DNA of 64,000 bases from Streptomyces sp. NBC_00258. Lineage in GTDB: Bacteria > Actinomycetota > Actinomycetes > Streptomycetales > Streptomycetaceae. The DNA lies in contig NZ_CP108081.1 in the NCBI RefSeq assembly GCF_036182465.1, positions 9,424,001 through 9,488,000 of the forward strand, written 5' to 3'. The notes beneath the pieces are model-generated. The model saw only the letters and a program-made list of their open reading frames with translations. It had not been told where the DNA came from and did no database searches. Both the position numbers and the translations under genes were made by a program. This document shows positions 42,422 to 51,184 of this stretch, piece after piece; the stretch's first letter is position 1, and the number at the start of each line of letters is the position of its first letter.

Positions 42422-43016
42422 CACCATTCCCGGACCTCGCACCGAGGACCATCTCCCGCACACGGCCGCGGCCGCGGTGAAGATCGTGATCGTGGGCGGT
42501 TTCGGGGTCGGCAAGACGACGATGGTGGGCTCCGTCAGCGAGATCAGGCCGCTGACCACCGAAGAGACCATGACGCAGGCCGGCATCGGTGTCGACGACA
42601 ACTACGGCTCGGAGACCAAGACGGCCACCACCGTGGCCATGGACTTCGGCCGTATCAGCATCACCGAGCAACTGGTGCTGTACCTGTTCGGCACCCCCGG
42701 CCAGGAGCGTTTCTGGTTCCTGTGGAACGGCCTGTTCGAGGGCGCCCTGGGCGCGGTCGTCCTCGTCGACACCCGCCGCCTTGAGGTCAGCTTCGACGTC
42801 ATCGGACGCCTGGAGGAGCGCGGCGTACCGTTCGTCGTCGCCGTCAACGACTTCCCGGACGCGCCCCGTTACCCCATGGAGGACCTGCGCGCGGCGCTCG
42901 ACCTCTCCGAGGAGATCCCCATGGTGAAGTGCGACGCGCGTCGCCGGGCATCCAGCCGGGACGTCCTGATGACCCTGATGCGCTTCCTGCACTCGATCGC
43001 CATGGCCTCGGCGTAG
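42402..43016 (+). CDS. cvnD9: Conservon small GTPase CvnD
   Basis: Ras-like GTP-binding protein, 204 aa from ATG 42402, overlapping cvnC by 20 bases. G1 is GGFGVGKTT near residue 33, G3 is GTPGQERF near residue 98 where eukaryotic Ras has DxxGQ, and the G4 region is VNDFPD, a variant of NKxD. It works as the molecular switch of the conservon, with CvnB as a regulator. The next gene is separated by 182 bases containing a dispersed repeat. Confidence 0.95.
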   Translation: MDFKSSDTIPGPRTEDHLPHTAAAAVKIVIVGGFGVGKTTMVGSVSEIRPLTTEETMTQAGIGVDDNYGSETKTATTVAMDFGRISITEQLVLYLFGTPGQERFWFLWNGLFEGALGAVVLVDTRRLEVSFDVIGRLEERGVPFVVAVNDFPDAPRYPMEDLRAALDLSEEIPMVKCDARRRASSRDVLMTLMRFLHSIAMASA

Positions 43017-43044
43017 GCGCTCCGCTGGGGTGCGGTGATGAGAC

Positions 43045-43096
43045 TGCGGGTCGGTGGGGGCTGGTCGCGCAGTTCCCCGCGCCCCTGAAGGGGCGC
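43045..43096 (+). repeat. Dispersed intergenic repeat, short subtype (copy 4)
   Basis: tgcgggtcgg...ggctggtcgcgcagttccccgcgcccctgaaggggcgc, with its terminal hairpin, lies between cvnD and the P450 gene. It may weaken readthrough. Confidence 0.75.
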
Positions 43097-43198
43097 GGCA
43101 CCTCTCCTGTTCCCAGCCGCGCAAGCATCGCCCGACCATCCGATACACCGTCCCAACTCCCCAGAAAACAGAACGACTTCAGCTTCGGAGCCACCAAC

Positions 43199-44668
43199 GT
43201 GACGCCTGAACCCCACTCCCTGACCGACACGGACGACCCCATGTCCGGCCCGCCGCCGGGCTGCCCCGCCCACGGAACGGGCCCCGGCGGACTGCGCCGC
43301 CTGTACGGGCCCGAGGCGCAGGACCTGGCGGGACTGTACGAGAAACTGCGCGCCGAGCACGGCGCCGTCGCACCCGTGCTGCTCCACAACGACGTGCGCT
43401 TCTGGATGGTGCTCGGGCACGGCGAGAACCTCCACATGGTCAGCAACCCGGCGATCTACACGCGCGACAGCCGTGTCTGGACCGCCCTCCTCGACGGCAC
43501 GGCGGGGCCCGACCATCCGCTCATGCCGCTCATCGCGTGGCAGCCCATCTGCTCCCACGCGGAGGGGGACGAGCACCTGCGGCTGCGCGGGGCGGTCATG
43601 GGCGCCATGTCCACCATCAACCCCCGCGACCTGCGCCGTTACATCAACCACTGGACCGAGCAGCTGGTCAACAAGTTCTGCGAGCGGGGCACCGCCGACC
43701 TGGTCTCCGAGTTCGCCGAGCATCTGCCGATGGCCGCCCTGTGCGAGATCCTCGGTATGCCCGAGGAGTACGACGACCGTCTGGTGCAGACCACCCGCGA
43801 CCTGCTCAAGGGCACCGAGACCGCGATCGCCAGCAACGAGTACGTCATGAGCGTCCTGATGCGGCTCACCCTCCGCCGGCGCGCCGAGCCCGCCGAGGAC
43901 TTCACCAGCTACCTCATCAACCACCCGGCCGGACTCACCGACGACGAGGTCGGCCAGCACCTGCGTCTCGTCCTGCTCGCCGCGTACGAGGCCACGGCGA
44001 ACCTCCTCGCCAACGTGCTGCGGGTGGTCCTCACCGACCCGGGCTTCCGCGCCCAGCTCAACGGCGGTCAGATGACGGTGCCCCAGGCGGTGGAGCAGTC
44101 CCTGTGGGACGAGCCGCCGTTCAGTGCCGTGCTCGGCTACTTCGCCAAGCAGGACACGGAGTTGGGCGGCCAGCGCATCCGCAAGGGCGACGGGCTGTTC
44201 CTCGGGATCGCGCCGGGCAACATCGACCCGCAGGTCCGCCCGGACCTGAAGGCGAACATGCGGGGCAACCGCTCGCACCTCGCCTTCGGCGGCGGCCCCC
44301 ACGAGTGCCCCGGCCAGGACATCGGCCGTGCCATCGCCGACACCGGCGTCGACGCGCTCCTCAAGCGACTGCCGGACGTCCAACTCGCGGTCGAGGAGGA
44401 CGAGTTGAAGTGGACCGCGTCGATCTCCTCGCGGCACCTGGTGGAGCTCCCGGTGGTGTTCGACCCGGCGTCGCCGCAGGACATCATGCGGCGGCCGGGG
44501 GTGAACACCGTGACCCGGCCGCGTCCGGACTCGGACAACGCCGTGTCGGTGCCGAGGCCCACCCTGGAACCCCGGCCCTCGGCACCCGAGTCGGAGGCCG
44601 CGGCCCCCGAACCGGTCCGCCGGCCCAGTGCCTGGCAGCGCTTCCTGCGCTGGTGGCGCGGCTACTGA
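43199..44668 (+). CDS. cvnE9: Conservon cytochrome P450 CvnE, CYP157-type without ExxR
   Basis: Cytochrome P450-fold protein, 489 aa from GTG 43199 behind ggag. The haem motif FGGGPHECPG places the haem-thiolate Cys at residue 370. The I-helix has LAAYEATAN instead of the usual acid-Thr pair. The K-helix ExxR is missing: EQSLW at residues 299-303 replaces it. This loss is known for the CYP157 family, which occurs in conservons. The C-terminal 60 residues are a Pro-rich linker and a basic/Trp tail ending WQRFLRWWRGY, likely a membrane-binding helix. The natural substrate is unknown; a non-catalytic role is possible. Confidence 0.92.
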   Translation: MTPEPHSLTDTDDPMSGPPPGCPAHGTGPGGLRRLYGPEAQDLAGLYEKLRAEHGAVAPVLLHNDVRFWMVLGHGENLHMVSNPAIYTRDSRVWTALLDGTAGPDHPLMPLIAWQPICSHAEGDEHLRLRGAVMGAMSTINPRDLRRYINHWTEQLVNKFCERGTADLVSEFAEHLPMAALCEILGMPEEYDDRLVQTTRDLLKGTETAIASNEYVMSVLMRLTLRRRAEPAEDFTSYLINHPAGLTDDEVGQHLRLVLLAAYEATANLLANVLRVVLTDPGFRAQLNGGQMTVPQAVEQSLWDEPPFSAVLGYFAKQDTELGGQRIRKGDGLFLGIAPGNIDPQVRPDLKANMRGNRSHLAFGGGPHECPGQDIGRAIADTGVDALLKRLPDVQLAVEEDELKWTASISSRHLVELPVVFDPASPQDIMRRPGVNTVTRPRPDSDNAVSVPRPTLEPRPSAPESEAAAPEPVRRPSAWQRFLRWWRGY

Positions 44669-45618
44669 GGCCGCTCGTCACCGGCCCATTCGTCGTACGC
44701 GGACCACGCCAGGAGCGTCCGTCCGCTGCGGTACGCATGCCGGTGCCCCGTGACCGGATCGGTGAACTCCAGCACCCGCGCCAGCAGTTGGAGCGGGCGC
44801 CGGAAGTCACCGGCCGGCACCGGGCCGGTCACCACCGGGTACAGCGGGTCGCCGAGGATCGGCACGCCCAACGCGGTCATGTGCACCCGCAGTTGGTGCG
44901 TCTGCCCGGTGCTGGGCAGCAGCCGGTATCTCGCCAGCCGGCCCCGGTGCTCGGCCAACTCGACGCGGCTCACCGCGTTCGGCTCGCCCGGCACCTCCCG
45001 GGCGGCCATCACGCCCCGCTCCTTCTCGATCCGGCTGCGGACCGTGCACGGCAGCTCCAACGCCTCGCGGTACGGGGCCACCGCCTCGTACTCCTTGCGT
45101 ACGACCCGGTCGCGGAACAGCGACTGATAGGCGCCGCGTTCCTCGGGCCGCACCGTGAACAGCACGAGCCCGGCGGTCAGCCGGTCGAGCCGGTGCGCGG
45201 CCCCGAGCGCCGGGATGCCCAGCTCCCGCCGCAGTCGCGCGAGTGCCGTCTCGGTGACATGGCTGCCGCGCGGCGTGGTGGCGAGGAAGTGCGGTTTGTC
45301 GGCCACCACGATGTGCTCGTCCCGGTGGACGACCTCCAGCGGGAACGGCACCGGCACCTCGTCGGGCAGCTCCCGGTGGAACCACACGAACATCCCCGGC
45401 ACGTACGCTGCGTCGGGTGCGACCGGTCGCCCGTCCGCCCCGACGATCAGCCCCGCGTCGAGCATCCCGTCGATCACCCCGGCCCCCGCCGCGAGCCGCT
45501 CCACCAGATGCTCCCGCACGGTCTTCCAGGCCCCGTCGAACGGCAGCCGCACCCGCACGGGATCCACCCCGTCGCGCTGCGGCAGGGGCGAGGGTGGAAC
45601 CGGGGATCTTCGTCTCAC
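44662..45618 (-). CDS. RluA-family pseudouridine synthase
   Basis: RNA pseudouridine synthase, 318 aa from GTG 45618 (weak ribosome-binding site). The catalytic Asp145 lies in AHRLDRLTAGLVLF. Other family blocks are VVADKPHFLATTP and LLPSTGQTHQLRVHM. There is no S4 domain at the N-terminus, though a short basic segment is present. The stop overlaps the end of the convergent P450 gene by 7 bases. The target, rRNA or tRNA, is not evident. Confidence 0.9.
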   Translation of the reverse strand: MRRRSPVPPSPLPQRDGVDPVRVRLPFDGAWKTVREHLVERLAAGAGVIDGMLDAGLIVGADGRPVAPDAAYVPGMFVWFHRELPDEVPVPFPLEVVHRDEHIVVADKPHFLATTPRGSHVTETALARLRRELGIPALGAAHRLDRLTAGLVLFTVRPEERGAYQSLFRDRVVRKEYEAVAPYREALELPCTVRSRIEKERGVMAAREVPGEPNAVSRVELAEHRGRLARYRLLPSTGQTHQLRVHMTALGVPILGDPLYPVVTGPVPAGDFRRPLQLLARVLEFTDPVTGHRHAYRSGRTLLAWSAYDEWAGDERPQ

Positions 45619-45670
45619 CTGGTCAAGCGTACGCAGCGGCCGCCGGCCGGGCGCACGAACGGTCCTCCCC

Positions 45671-47209
45671 TCAGACGTGCGGGGGCGCCTCCGCCACCGC
45701 CGACCGGGCCTTGTGGACGCGGTACGCGCCGCCCAGGACGAGGGTGACCCCCAGGAACAGCACCGTGAACCACTGGAAGTACCAGTGCCCGCCCGCCGGG
45801 TCGTACACCTCGGCCCGGGGCCAGGCCAGGTTGACCGTCATGAACAGGCCGTAGAGCAGGGCGAGCGCGTTGACGGGGACGCCCCAGCGGCCGAGGGAGA
45901 AGAGGGGGCGGCCCGTCTCGTCGGTGCCCTCGACCGTGAAGTCGCCGCGCAGGCGCCGCCACAGCAGGGGGCCGGTGACCATCGCGTACGCGAGGTACAG
46001 CATCACGATGCAGGTGGTGCCGATGGCCAGGAAGGCTTCCGGCGAGGCGAAGTTGAGGAGCAGCAGGGCCGCGGCGAGGACACCGACGACCAGGGCGGGG
46101 GCGCTCGGCATACCGGTGCGCGGGTTGACCTTCGCGAGGCGCCCGGAGAACGGCATCTGGCCGTCGCGGGCCATGGAGAACAGCATCCGGCAGGCCGACG
46201 TCTGGATCGCGAGGGTCGCGACCGCGATGGCGATGACCACGTCCACGAGCAGGGCCCGGCCCACGCCGTCACCCAGGCTGCTGGTGAGGACGTAACTCAG
46301 ACCCTCGACGCCGAGCCTGCCGTCGGTGAGGCTGGGCGCGGCGAGCAGACCGCCGAGGATGATCAGGCCGCCGAGCAGGCCCGCGGCGCCGAGCGCGGTG
46401 AGGATCGTACGGGGCGCGGTGCGCCGGGGGTGGTGCGTCTCCTCGCTCATCTCGCCCGCGCTGTCGAAGCCGATCATCACGTACGCCGCCGTGAACGAGC
46501 CCACCAGCAGCGCCCCGACCAGGCCCGACTCGGCGGCAGTGCCGGTGTGGAAGGTGATGCCCGGGGTGCGCTCGGAGTGGGTGAACAGGAGCACGATGAT
46601 CAGGGCGGCGCCGATGATCTCGGCGGTCACACCGATGCGGTTGATCAGGGACATCACACGGTTGTCGATGACGTTCACGAACGTCGTCAGGACCAGCAGG
46701 AGCACGCCCAGTACCGCCGCGTTGGCCGCGCCGCTCGCCGACGTGGGCGCCGGGTCGTCGCCGATCAGCTGGAAGCCGGACCAGATCGCGGGCATGACCA
46801 CCTGAAGCGCGAGCGCCGCGGCCGCGACCACCACGATCTGCCCGATCACCATGATCCAGCCGGCGAACCAGCCGAAGGTGAGGCTGGAGAGCCTGGACGA
46901 CCACTGGTAGATGGCGCCGGAGATCGGATAGCGCGCGGCCAGTTCGGCGAAGCACGCGGCGACCAGCAGCTGGCCGATCAGCACGGCCGGCCAGGCCCAG
47001 AAGAAGACGGGACCGCCGAACGCGTACCCGAAGGCGAAGAACTGGAAGACGGTCGTCAGGACGGAGATGAAGGAGAAACCGGCGGCGAACGAGGCGTACC
47101 TGCCCAGGCTGCGGTGCAGCTCCTGGGGGTAGCCGAACTCGGCGAGCGAGCGGTCGCCGGACGACTCCGGGGGATCGGGGCGTACGTCGGAGGGGGCGGT
47201 AGTGGTCAC
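45671..47209 (-). CDS. APC-superfamily permease sharing the TetR operator
   Basis: Amino acid/polyamine/organocation permease, 512 aa from GTG 47209, with about 12 membrane segments. TM1 contains FSFISVLTTVFQFFAFGYAFGG, followed by ELAARYPISGAIYQWS. Membrane segment 6 carries SFTAAYVMIGFDSAGEMSEE, an APC signature. A longer frame would run over the operator at 47277-47300, which argues for this start. That operator matches the one at the guanidine/urea operon, so the natural substrate may be guanidine, urea or a related nitrogen compound. Confidence 0.9.
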   Translation of the reverse strand: MTTTAPSDVRPDPPESSGDRSLAEFGYPQELHRSLGRYASFAAGFSFISVLTTVFQFFAFGYAFGGPVFFWAWPAVLIGQLLVAACFAELAARYPISGAIYQWSSRLSSLTFGWFAGWIMVIGQIVVVAAAALALQVVMPAIWSGFQLIGDDPAPTSASGAANAAVLGVLLLVLTTFVNVIDNRVMSLINRIGVTAEIIGAALIIVLLFTHSERTPGITFHTGTAAESGLVGALLVGSFTAAYVMIGFDSAGEMSEETHHPRRTAPRTILTALGAAGLLGGLIILGGLLAAPSLTDGRLGVEGLSYVLTSSLGDGVGRALLVDVVIAIAVATLAIQTSACRMLFSMARDGQMPFSGRLAKVNPRTGMPSAPALVVGVLAAALLLLNFASPEAFLAIGTTCIVMLYLAYAMVTGPLLWRRLRGDFTVEGTDETGRPLFSLGRWGVPVNALALLYGLFMTVNLAWPRAEVYDPAGGHWYFQWFTVLFLGVTLVLGGAYRVHKARSAVAEAPPHV

Positions 47210-47276
47210 GGCGGCGGCACCTGCCTTCGGCGCAGGGGAGCGGGATCCTGGCGGCGACTGAGGAACTCCGCAGCAG

Positions 47277-47300
47277 AATTCCTGTCGGGTGACAGAAATT
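47277..47300. promoter_or_regulatory. TetR-type operator before the APC permease (site 2)
   Basis: AATTCCTGTCG - GG - TGACAGAAATT is an inverted repeat with 9 of 11 base pairs. It matches site 1 (38920-38943) in nearly every base of the right arm and in the following TTAGG. Confidence 0.7.
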
Positions 47301-47386
47301 AGGGAGGGCCTGTTTCGCCCGCGTGACGCGGCCATGTCGAGGCCGGGCCTAAGTCCTCACGCCCTTGCGCCTGAACCTGAATCGCG

Positions 47387-47430
47387 ATACATCGTGTGTA
47401 TTGACGCTCACCGTTGAGACGCGATATGTT
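47387..47430 (+). promoter_or_regulatory. Promoter and operator candidate of the PadR gene
   Basis: TTGACG (47401-47406), 18 bases, TATGTT (47425-47430) form a credible promoter. The inverted repeat ATACA-N5-TGTAT (47387-47401) abuts its -35 and could be a PadR self-regulatory site. Confidence 0.5.
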
Positions 47431-47461
47431 CGGCCACGGATATTCGTGTACGAGGATATGA

Positions 47462-48124
47462 GTGGTGATCCCGGTGGCCATCAAGCGCCGCAAGCTCGGC
47501 AACCCCCTGGCGCTGGCCGTCATGGTGCTGCTCACCGAGCGGCCGATGCATCCGTACGAGATCGCCCAGACCCTGCGCAGCCGCGGCAAGGACGCGAGCC
47601 TGAAGATCAACTACGGCTCGCTCTACACGGTCGTGCAGAACCTGGAGAAGTACGGATTCGTCGAGGTCGCCGAGGTGCAGCGGCAGGGAAACCGCCCCGA
47701 GCGCACGCTCTACGGCATCACGGACGCCGGGCGCGAGGAGGCGACGGAGTGGCTGTCGGACCTGCTCTCCGTCCCGGCCCGGGAGTTCCCGATCTTCGAG
47801 GCCGCCCTCTCGCTGATGGCGGTGATCCACCCCGACGAGGTGGCGCGCCTGCTGACCGAGCGGCTCAAGGTGCTGGACGTGCAGGCGGCGAGCGCTCGTG
47901 GAGGCCTGGCGAAGCTGTACGAGACGCTGCCGCGGATCTTCCTCGTCGAGAGCGAGTACCAACTGCACATGGTCGAGGCGCAGGCCGAGTGGGTCCGCGG
48001 CTTTCTGCGGGAGCTCGGGTCCGGAGCGCTCGACGGGGTCAAGGAGTGGCGGAGCTTCCACGAGACCGGGGAAGTGCCGCCGGAGTTCGAGGAGTTGGAG
48101 GCCCACCACTTCGAGAAGGAGTGA
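47462..48124 (+). CDS. PadR-family transcriptional regulator
   Basis: PadR regulator, 220 aa from GTG 47462 with GAGG seven bases upstream. The N-terminal winged HTH (PLALAVMVLLTERPMHPYEIAQTLRSRG region) includes KINYGSLYTVVQNLEKYGFV, a PadR hallmark. The C-terminal helical domain is the Vir-type dimer extension. It precedes a two-gene drug-type ABC exporter by 180 bases on the same strand, the usual arrangement of a repressor and the exporter it controls. Confidence 0.92.
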   Translation: MVIPVAIKRRKLGNPLALAVMVLLTERPMHPYEIAQTLRSRGKDASLKINYGSLYTVVQNLEKYGFVEVAEVQRQGNRPERTLYGITDAGREEATEWLSDLLSVPAREFPIFEAALSLMAVIHPDEVARLLTERLKVLDVQAASARGGLAKLYETLPRIFLVESEYQLHMVEAQAEWVRGFLRELGSGALDGVKEWRSFHETGEVPPEFEELEAHHFEKE

Positions 48125-48303
48125 GGCAGCAGCAAACAGAACAGACCCCGGCAGAGCTGTTGGAGCAGCTCCGCCAGGGTCTCGAACCCCGAGCCGACTC
48201 CGAGGTGAGGCAGGCCAGGCGATCGAGGTGCGGCACGCCCAGGATAGCCCGGCGCTCTTCACGCGGATCAGCCGTCATCCGCTCACCCAGGAGAGCAGTC
48301 GTC

Positions 48304-49335
48304 ATGAGCACCCGTGCGCCCGCAGTGCAGGCGCGTCAGCTGATCAAGACCTACCCCGGCGATGTCACCGCCCTCAGCGGCATGGACCTCACCGTCGAGG
48401 CGGGCACCGTCTTCGGACTCCTCGGCCCGAACGGCGCCGGCAAGTCCACCACCGTCAAGATCCTCACCACCCTCGCCCGCCCCGACTCGGGCACCGCCAC
48501 GGTCGCGGGCCACGACGTCCTGCGCCATCCGGACCGGGTGCGCCGCGCGATCGGCGTGGTCGCACAGAAGTCCGGCGCGGACCCGGTGGCCACCGGCCGT
48601 GAGAACCTCCAACTCCAGGGCAGGCTCTACGGGTTGAAGGGCGCGGCCCTCCGCAACCGGGTGGACGAGCTGCTGGCCCGCTTCCAGCTCGGGGACGCGG
48701 CAGGCCGCCAGGTCAAGGGCTACTCCGGAGGCATGCAGCGCCGTCTCGACGTCGCTCTCGGCCTCGTCCACCGGCCCGAGGTCCTCTTCCTCGACGAGCC
48801 CACCACAGGCCTCGACCCCGAGGCACGCACCGCGATGTGGGACGAGATCGCCCGCCTGGCCGGCGGCGAGGGCCTGACCATCCTGCTCACCACGCACCAC
48901 CTCGAAGAGGCCGACCGCCTCGCCGGGCACATCGCGATCGTCGACCGCGGCCGTGTCGTCGTCCAGGGCACCCCGGACGCCCTCAAGGGCGAACTCCGCG
49001 GCGACGCCGTCCATGTGGAACTGCGCCACCCCGTCGGCGAAGCCGGTCGTACGCTCCTGGCAGGCGCCCTCACGGCCCTGCCCGGTGTGTACGAGGCGCT
49101 CTTCCACGGCCGCCGCATCAGCGTCCGCGCCGAGGACGGGGCCGCGGCCGTGCCCGTCCTGCTCGCCGCCCTGGAGCGCGCCGGGGTCGCTGTCAGCGCG
49201 GCCACCGTCGCCCGTCCGTCGCTCGACGACGTCTACCTGCGCCACGCGGGCCGCCGTTACTCCGAAGCCGAGGCGGCGGCAGCGGTCGCGGCCGAGGGGA
49301 CCGACGGCCTCGCCCTCACGGGAGGCACCCGATGA
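48304..49335 (+). CDS. ABC-2-type exporter ATPase, daunorubicin-resistance DrrA-like
   Basis: Cytoplasmic ATP-binding subunit, 343 aa from ATG 48304 behind ggag. It has Walker A GPNGAGKST, signature YSGGMQRR, Walker B VLFLDEPT and the H-loop TTHHLEEAD. After the ATPase core come about 90 residues with the DrrA C-terminal domain (VSAATVARPSLDDVYLRHAG). It is cotranscribed with the permease through an ATGA overlap. The frame is open back to the PadR stop, but codon quality drops before 48304. Confidence 0.93.
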   Translation: MSTRAPAVQARQLIKTYPGDVTALSGMDLTVEAGTVFGLLGPNGAGKSTTVKILTTLARPDSGTATVAGHDVLRHPDRVRRAIGVVAQKSGADPVATGRENLQLQGRLYGLKGAALRNRVDELLARFQLGDAAGRQVKGYSGGMQRRLDVALGLVHRPEVLFLDEPTTGLDPEARTAMWDEIARLAGGEGLTILLTTHHLEEADRLAGHIAIVDRGRVVVQGTPDALKGELRGDAVHVELRHPVGEAGRTLLAGALTALPGVYEALFHGRRISVRAEDGAAAVPVLLAALERAGVAVSAATVARPSLDDVYLRHAGRRYSEAEAAAAVAAEGTDGLALTGGTR

Positions 49336-50111
49336 GCACCAACGCCCTCACCCAGACCTGGTACATGACGCAGCGTCAGCTGACGGCTGTACTGCGCCAG
49401 CCCGCGTACGTCGTGATGATGCTGATCCAGCCCGCGATCTGGCTGTTCCTGTTCGGCAACCTCTTCAAGGAGGTCGTCCAGCTCGGCGGCTTCGGCACGA
49501 GCAGCTATCTCGACTACCTCGTACCGGGCATCGTCGTGATGAGTGCGCTCAGCTCCAACATGTGGGCGGGCATGGGCACGTTGGAGGAGATCGAGCGCGG
49601 CACGCTGAACCGGTTCCTGACCACTCCGGTCGGGCGCGGCGCCCTGATGAACGCCAACGTCGTACAGCAGGCGCTCACCACGGCCGTGCAGTCCGCGCTG
49701 ATCATCCTGCTCGGCAGGCTGGGCGGCGCGGACTATCCCGGCGGGGCCGCGGGACTGCTCGTACTCGTCGTCGCGGCCTCACTGCTCGGCACGGTCTTCG
49801 GCGCGTTCTCGAACGCGCTCGGCATGCTGGTGCGCCAGCGGGAGTCGATCATCGGCATCAACACGTTCCTGCTGCTGCCGCTGACCTTCCTCTCCTCGGC
49901 CTTCATGGCCCCGTCCCAGATGCCAGGCTGGATGCGTAACATCGCCGACTACAACCCACTCGACTGGGCGATGGTGGCGGGCCGTTCAGCGATGTCGGAG
50001 AACCCGGACTGGTCCGTCGTACTGACGAGGGGCGGCGCACTCCTGGCCCTGGCGGTAACTGCGGTCTGGCTCTCGATCCGCACGTTCAGGTCATATCAAC
50101 GCTCGGTCTAG
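49332..50111 (+). CDS. ABC-2-type exporter permease
   Basis: Membrane subunit, 259 aa from ATG 49332, which overlaps the ATPase stop and follows ggagg. Six membrane segments are visible. LVPGIVVMSALSSNMWAGM and the EIERGTLNRFLTTPVGR segment are typical of ABC-2 permeases, and YNPLDWAMVAGR precedes the last helix. With the ATPase it forms an exporter for a drug-like or lipid-like compound that cannot be named. Confidence 0.93.
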   Translation: MSTNALTQTWYMTQRQLTAVLRQPAYVVMMLIQPAIWLFLFGNLFKEVVQLGGFGTSSYLDYLVPGIVVMSALSSNMWAGMGTLEEIERGTLNRFLTTPVGRGALMNANVVQQALTTAVQSALIILLGRLGGADYPGGAAGLLVLVVAASLLGTVFGAFSNALGMLVRQRESIIGINTFLLLPLTFLSSAFMAPSQMPGWMRNIADYNPLDWAMVAGRSAMSENPDWSVVLTRGGALLALAVTAVWLSIRTFRSYQRSV

Positions 50112-50155
50112 GGGCCCTTTGCAGGGGCGGTCACTTTGAGGCCGCGTGCACAACC

Positions 50156-50207
50156 GCGCCCCTTCAGGGGCGCGGGGAACTGCGCGACCAGCTACAACGA
50201 ACCCGCA
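50156..50207 (-). repeat. Dispersed intergenic repeat, short subtype (copy 5)
   Basis: A mirror copy of the element at 43045, with gcgccccttcaggggcgc at its hairpin end, between convergent genes. Confidence 0.75.
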
Positions 50208-50232
50208 GACGACAACGAACCCGGGACGGAAC

Positions 50233-51075
50233 CTAGGCAACCGGCGGAGCTTCCTGCTCCGCCTCGACCTGCGCGTTCCAGTCCCGCTTCGCGGCCTGCC
50301 ACCCGTCCTCGTTGTGTCCCAGCCGCCAGTACCCGGAGATGGACAGATCCTCGCGCGCGACCTCGTGCTCGACGCGGAGCAGCCGGCGGAGCTCCTTCAC
50401 GAAGGCGGCCTCGCCGTGCACGAACGCGTGCACCCGACCCTCGGGGAACGAAAGGCCCCGCACGGCCTCGACCAGCGCCTCACCGATCGGCCGGTCACCG
50501 CGGTGCAGCCAGACGACCTCCACGTCGGAGTCGATCTTCTGCTCCTCCTCCGGCCCCGCGACCTCCACGAAGGCATGCACCCGCGCACCGTCGGGCATGG
50601 CCTCCAGCGAGGCGGCGATCGCGGGCAGCGCGCTCTCGTCACCGGCCAGCAGATGCCAGTCCGCCCCGGCGTCGGGGGCGTACGCCCCGCCGGGGCCGAG
50701 GAACCGGACGGTCTCGCCGGCCTGGACGCGGGTCGCCCACGGCCCGGCGAGACCCTCGTCGCCGTGGATGACGAAGTCGAGTGTCAGCTCACGCAGTTCC
50801 GGGTCCCAGGCGCGCACCGTGTACGTACGCGTCACGGGCCACTGGTCGCGCGGGAACTCCTCGCGGATCCGGGTCATGTCGAAGGGCTCCGGATAGGTCA
50901 CACCCTCGGCCCCGAACAGCAGCTTGACGTAGTGGTCGGTGCTCGTGCCCGCGGTGAAATCGGCGAGGCCGTCGCCGCCGAGGACCACACGCTGCATATG
51001 CGGCGTGAGTCGCTCCGTGCGGATCACGCTCGCGGCGTGGGGCTTGGGGGCCCTCCGTGCCGGACGCTCTGCCAT
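50233..51075 (-). CDS. Siderophore-interacting flavoprotein (ferric-siderophore reductase)
   Basis: Cytoplasmic FAD-dependent reductase of the SIP/ViuB family, 280 aa from ATG 51075, that releases iron from ferric siderophores. The flavin-binding motif is RTYTVRAWDPELRELTLDFVIHG near residue 85. GPWATRVQAGE and FLGPGGAYAPD follow, then the NAD(P)H domain with LLAGDESALPAIAASLEAMP. Its promoter carries an iron box at 51096, so repression by DmdR/IdeR under iron-rich conditions is expected. Confidence 0.93.
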   Translation of the reverse strand: MAERPARRAPKPHAASVIRTERLTPHMQRVVLGGDGLADFTAGTSTDHYVKLLFGAEGVTYPEPFDMTRIREEFPRDQWPVTRTYTVRAWDPELRELTLDFVIHGDEGLAGPWATRVQAGETVRFLGPGGAYAPDAGADWHLLAGDESALPAIAASLEAMPDGARVHAFVEVAGPEEEQKIDSDVEVVWLHRGDRPIGEALVEAVRGLSFPEGRVHAFVHGEAAFVKELRRLLRVEHEVAREDLSISGYWRLGHNEDGWQAAKRDWNAQVEAEQEAPPVA

Positions 51076-51095
51076 GACAGCCTCCCGAAGTTCGC

Positions 51096-51109
51096 TTAGG
51101 CTTACCTAA
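51096..51109. promoter_or_regulatory. Iron box (DmdR/IdeR operator)
   Basis: TTAGGCTTACCTAA is an inverted repeat matching the core of the streptomycete iron box, 20 bases before the siderophore-interacting protein gene. Confidence 0.8.
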
Positions 51110-51184
51110 GTTAGCACCTCACCGTCCACTGGCGCCCCCTTCTTGAGAACCCGATTACCGTTTCGTGGGAATCGAATTGCTGCT

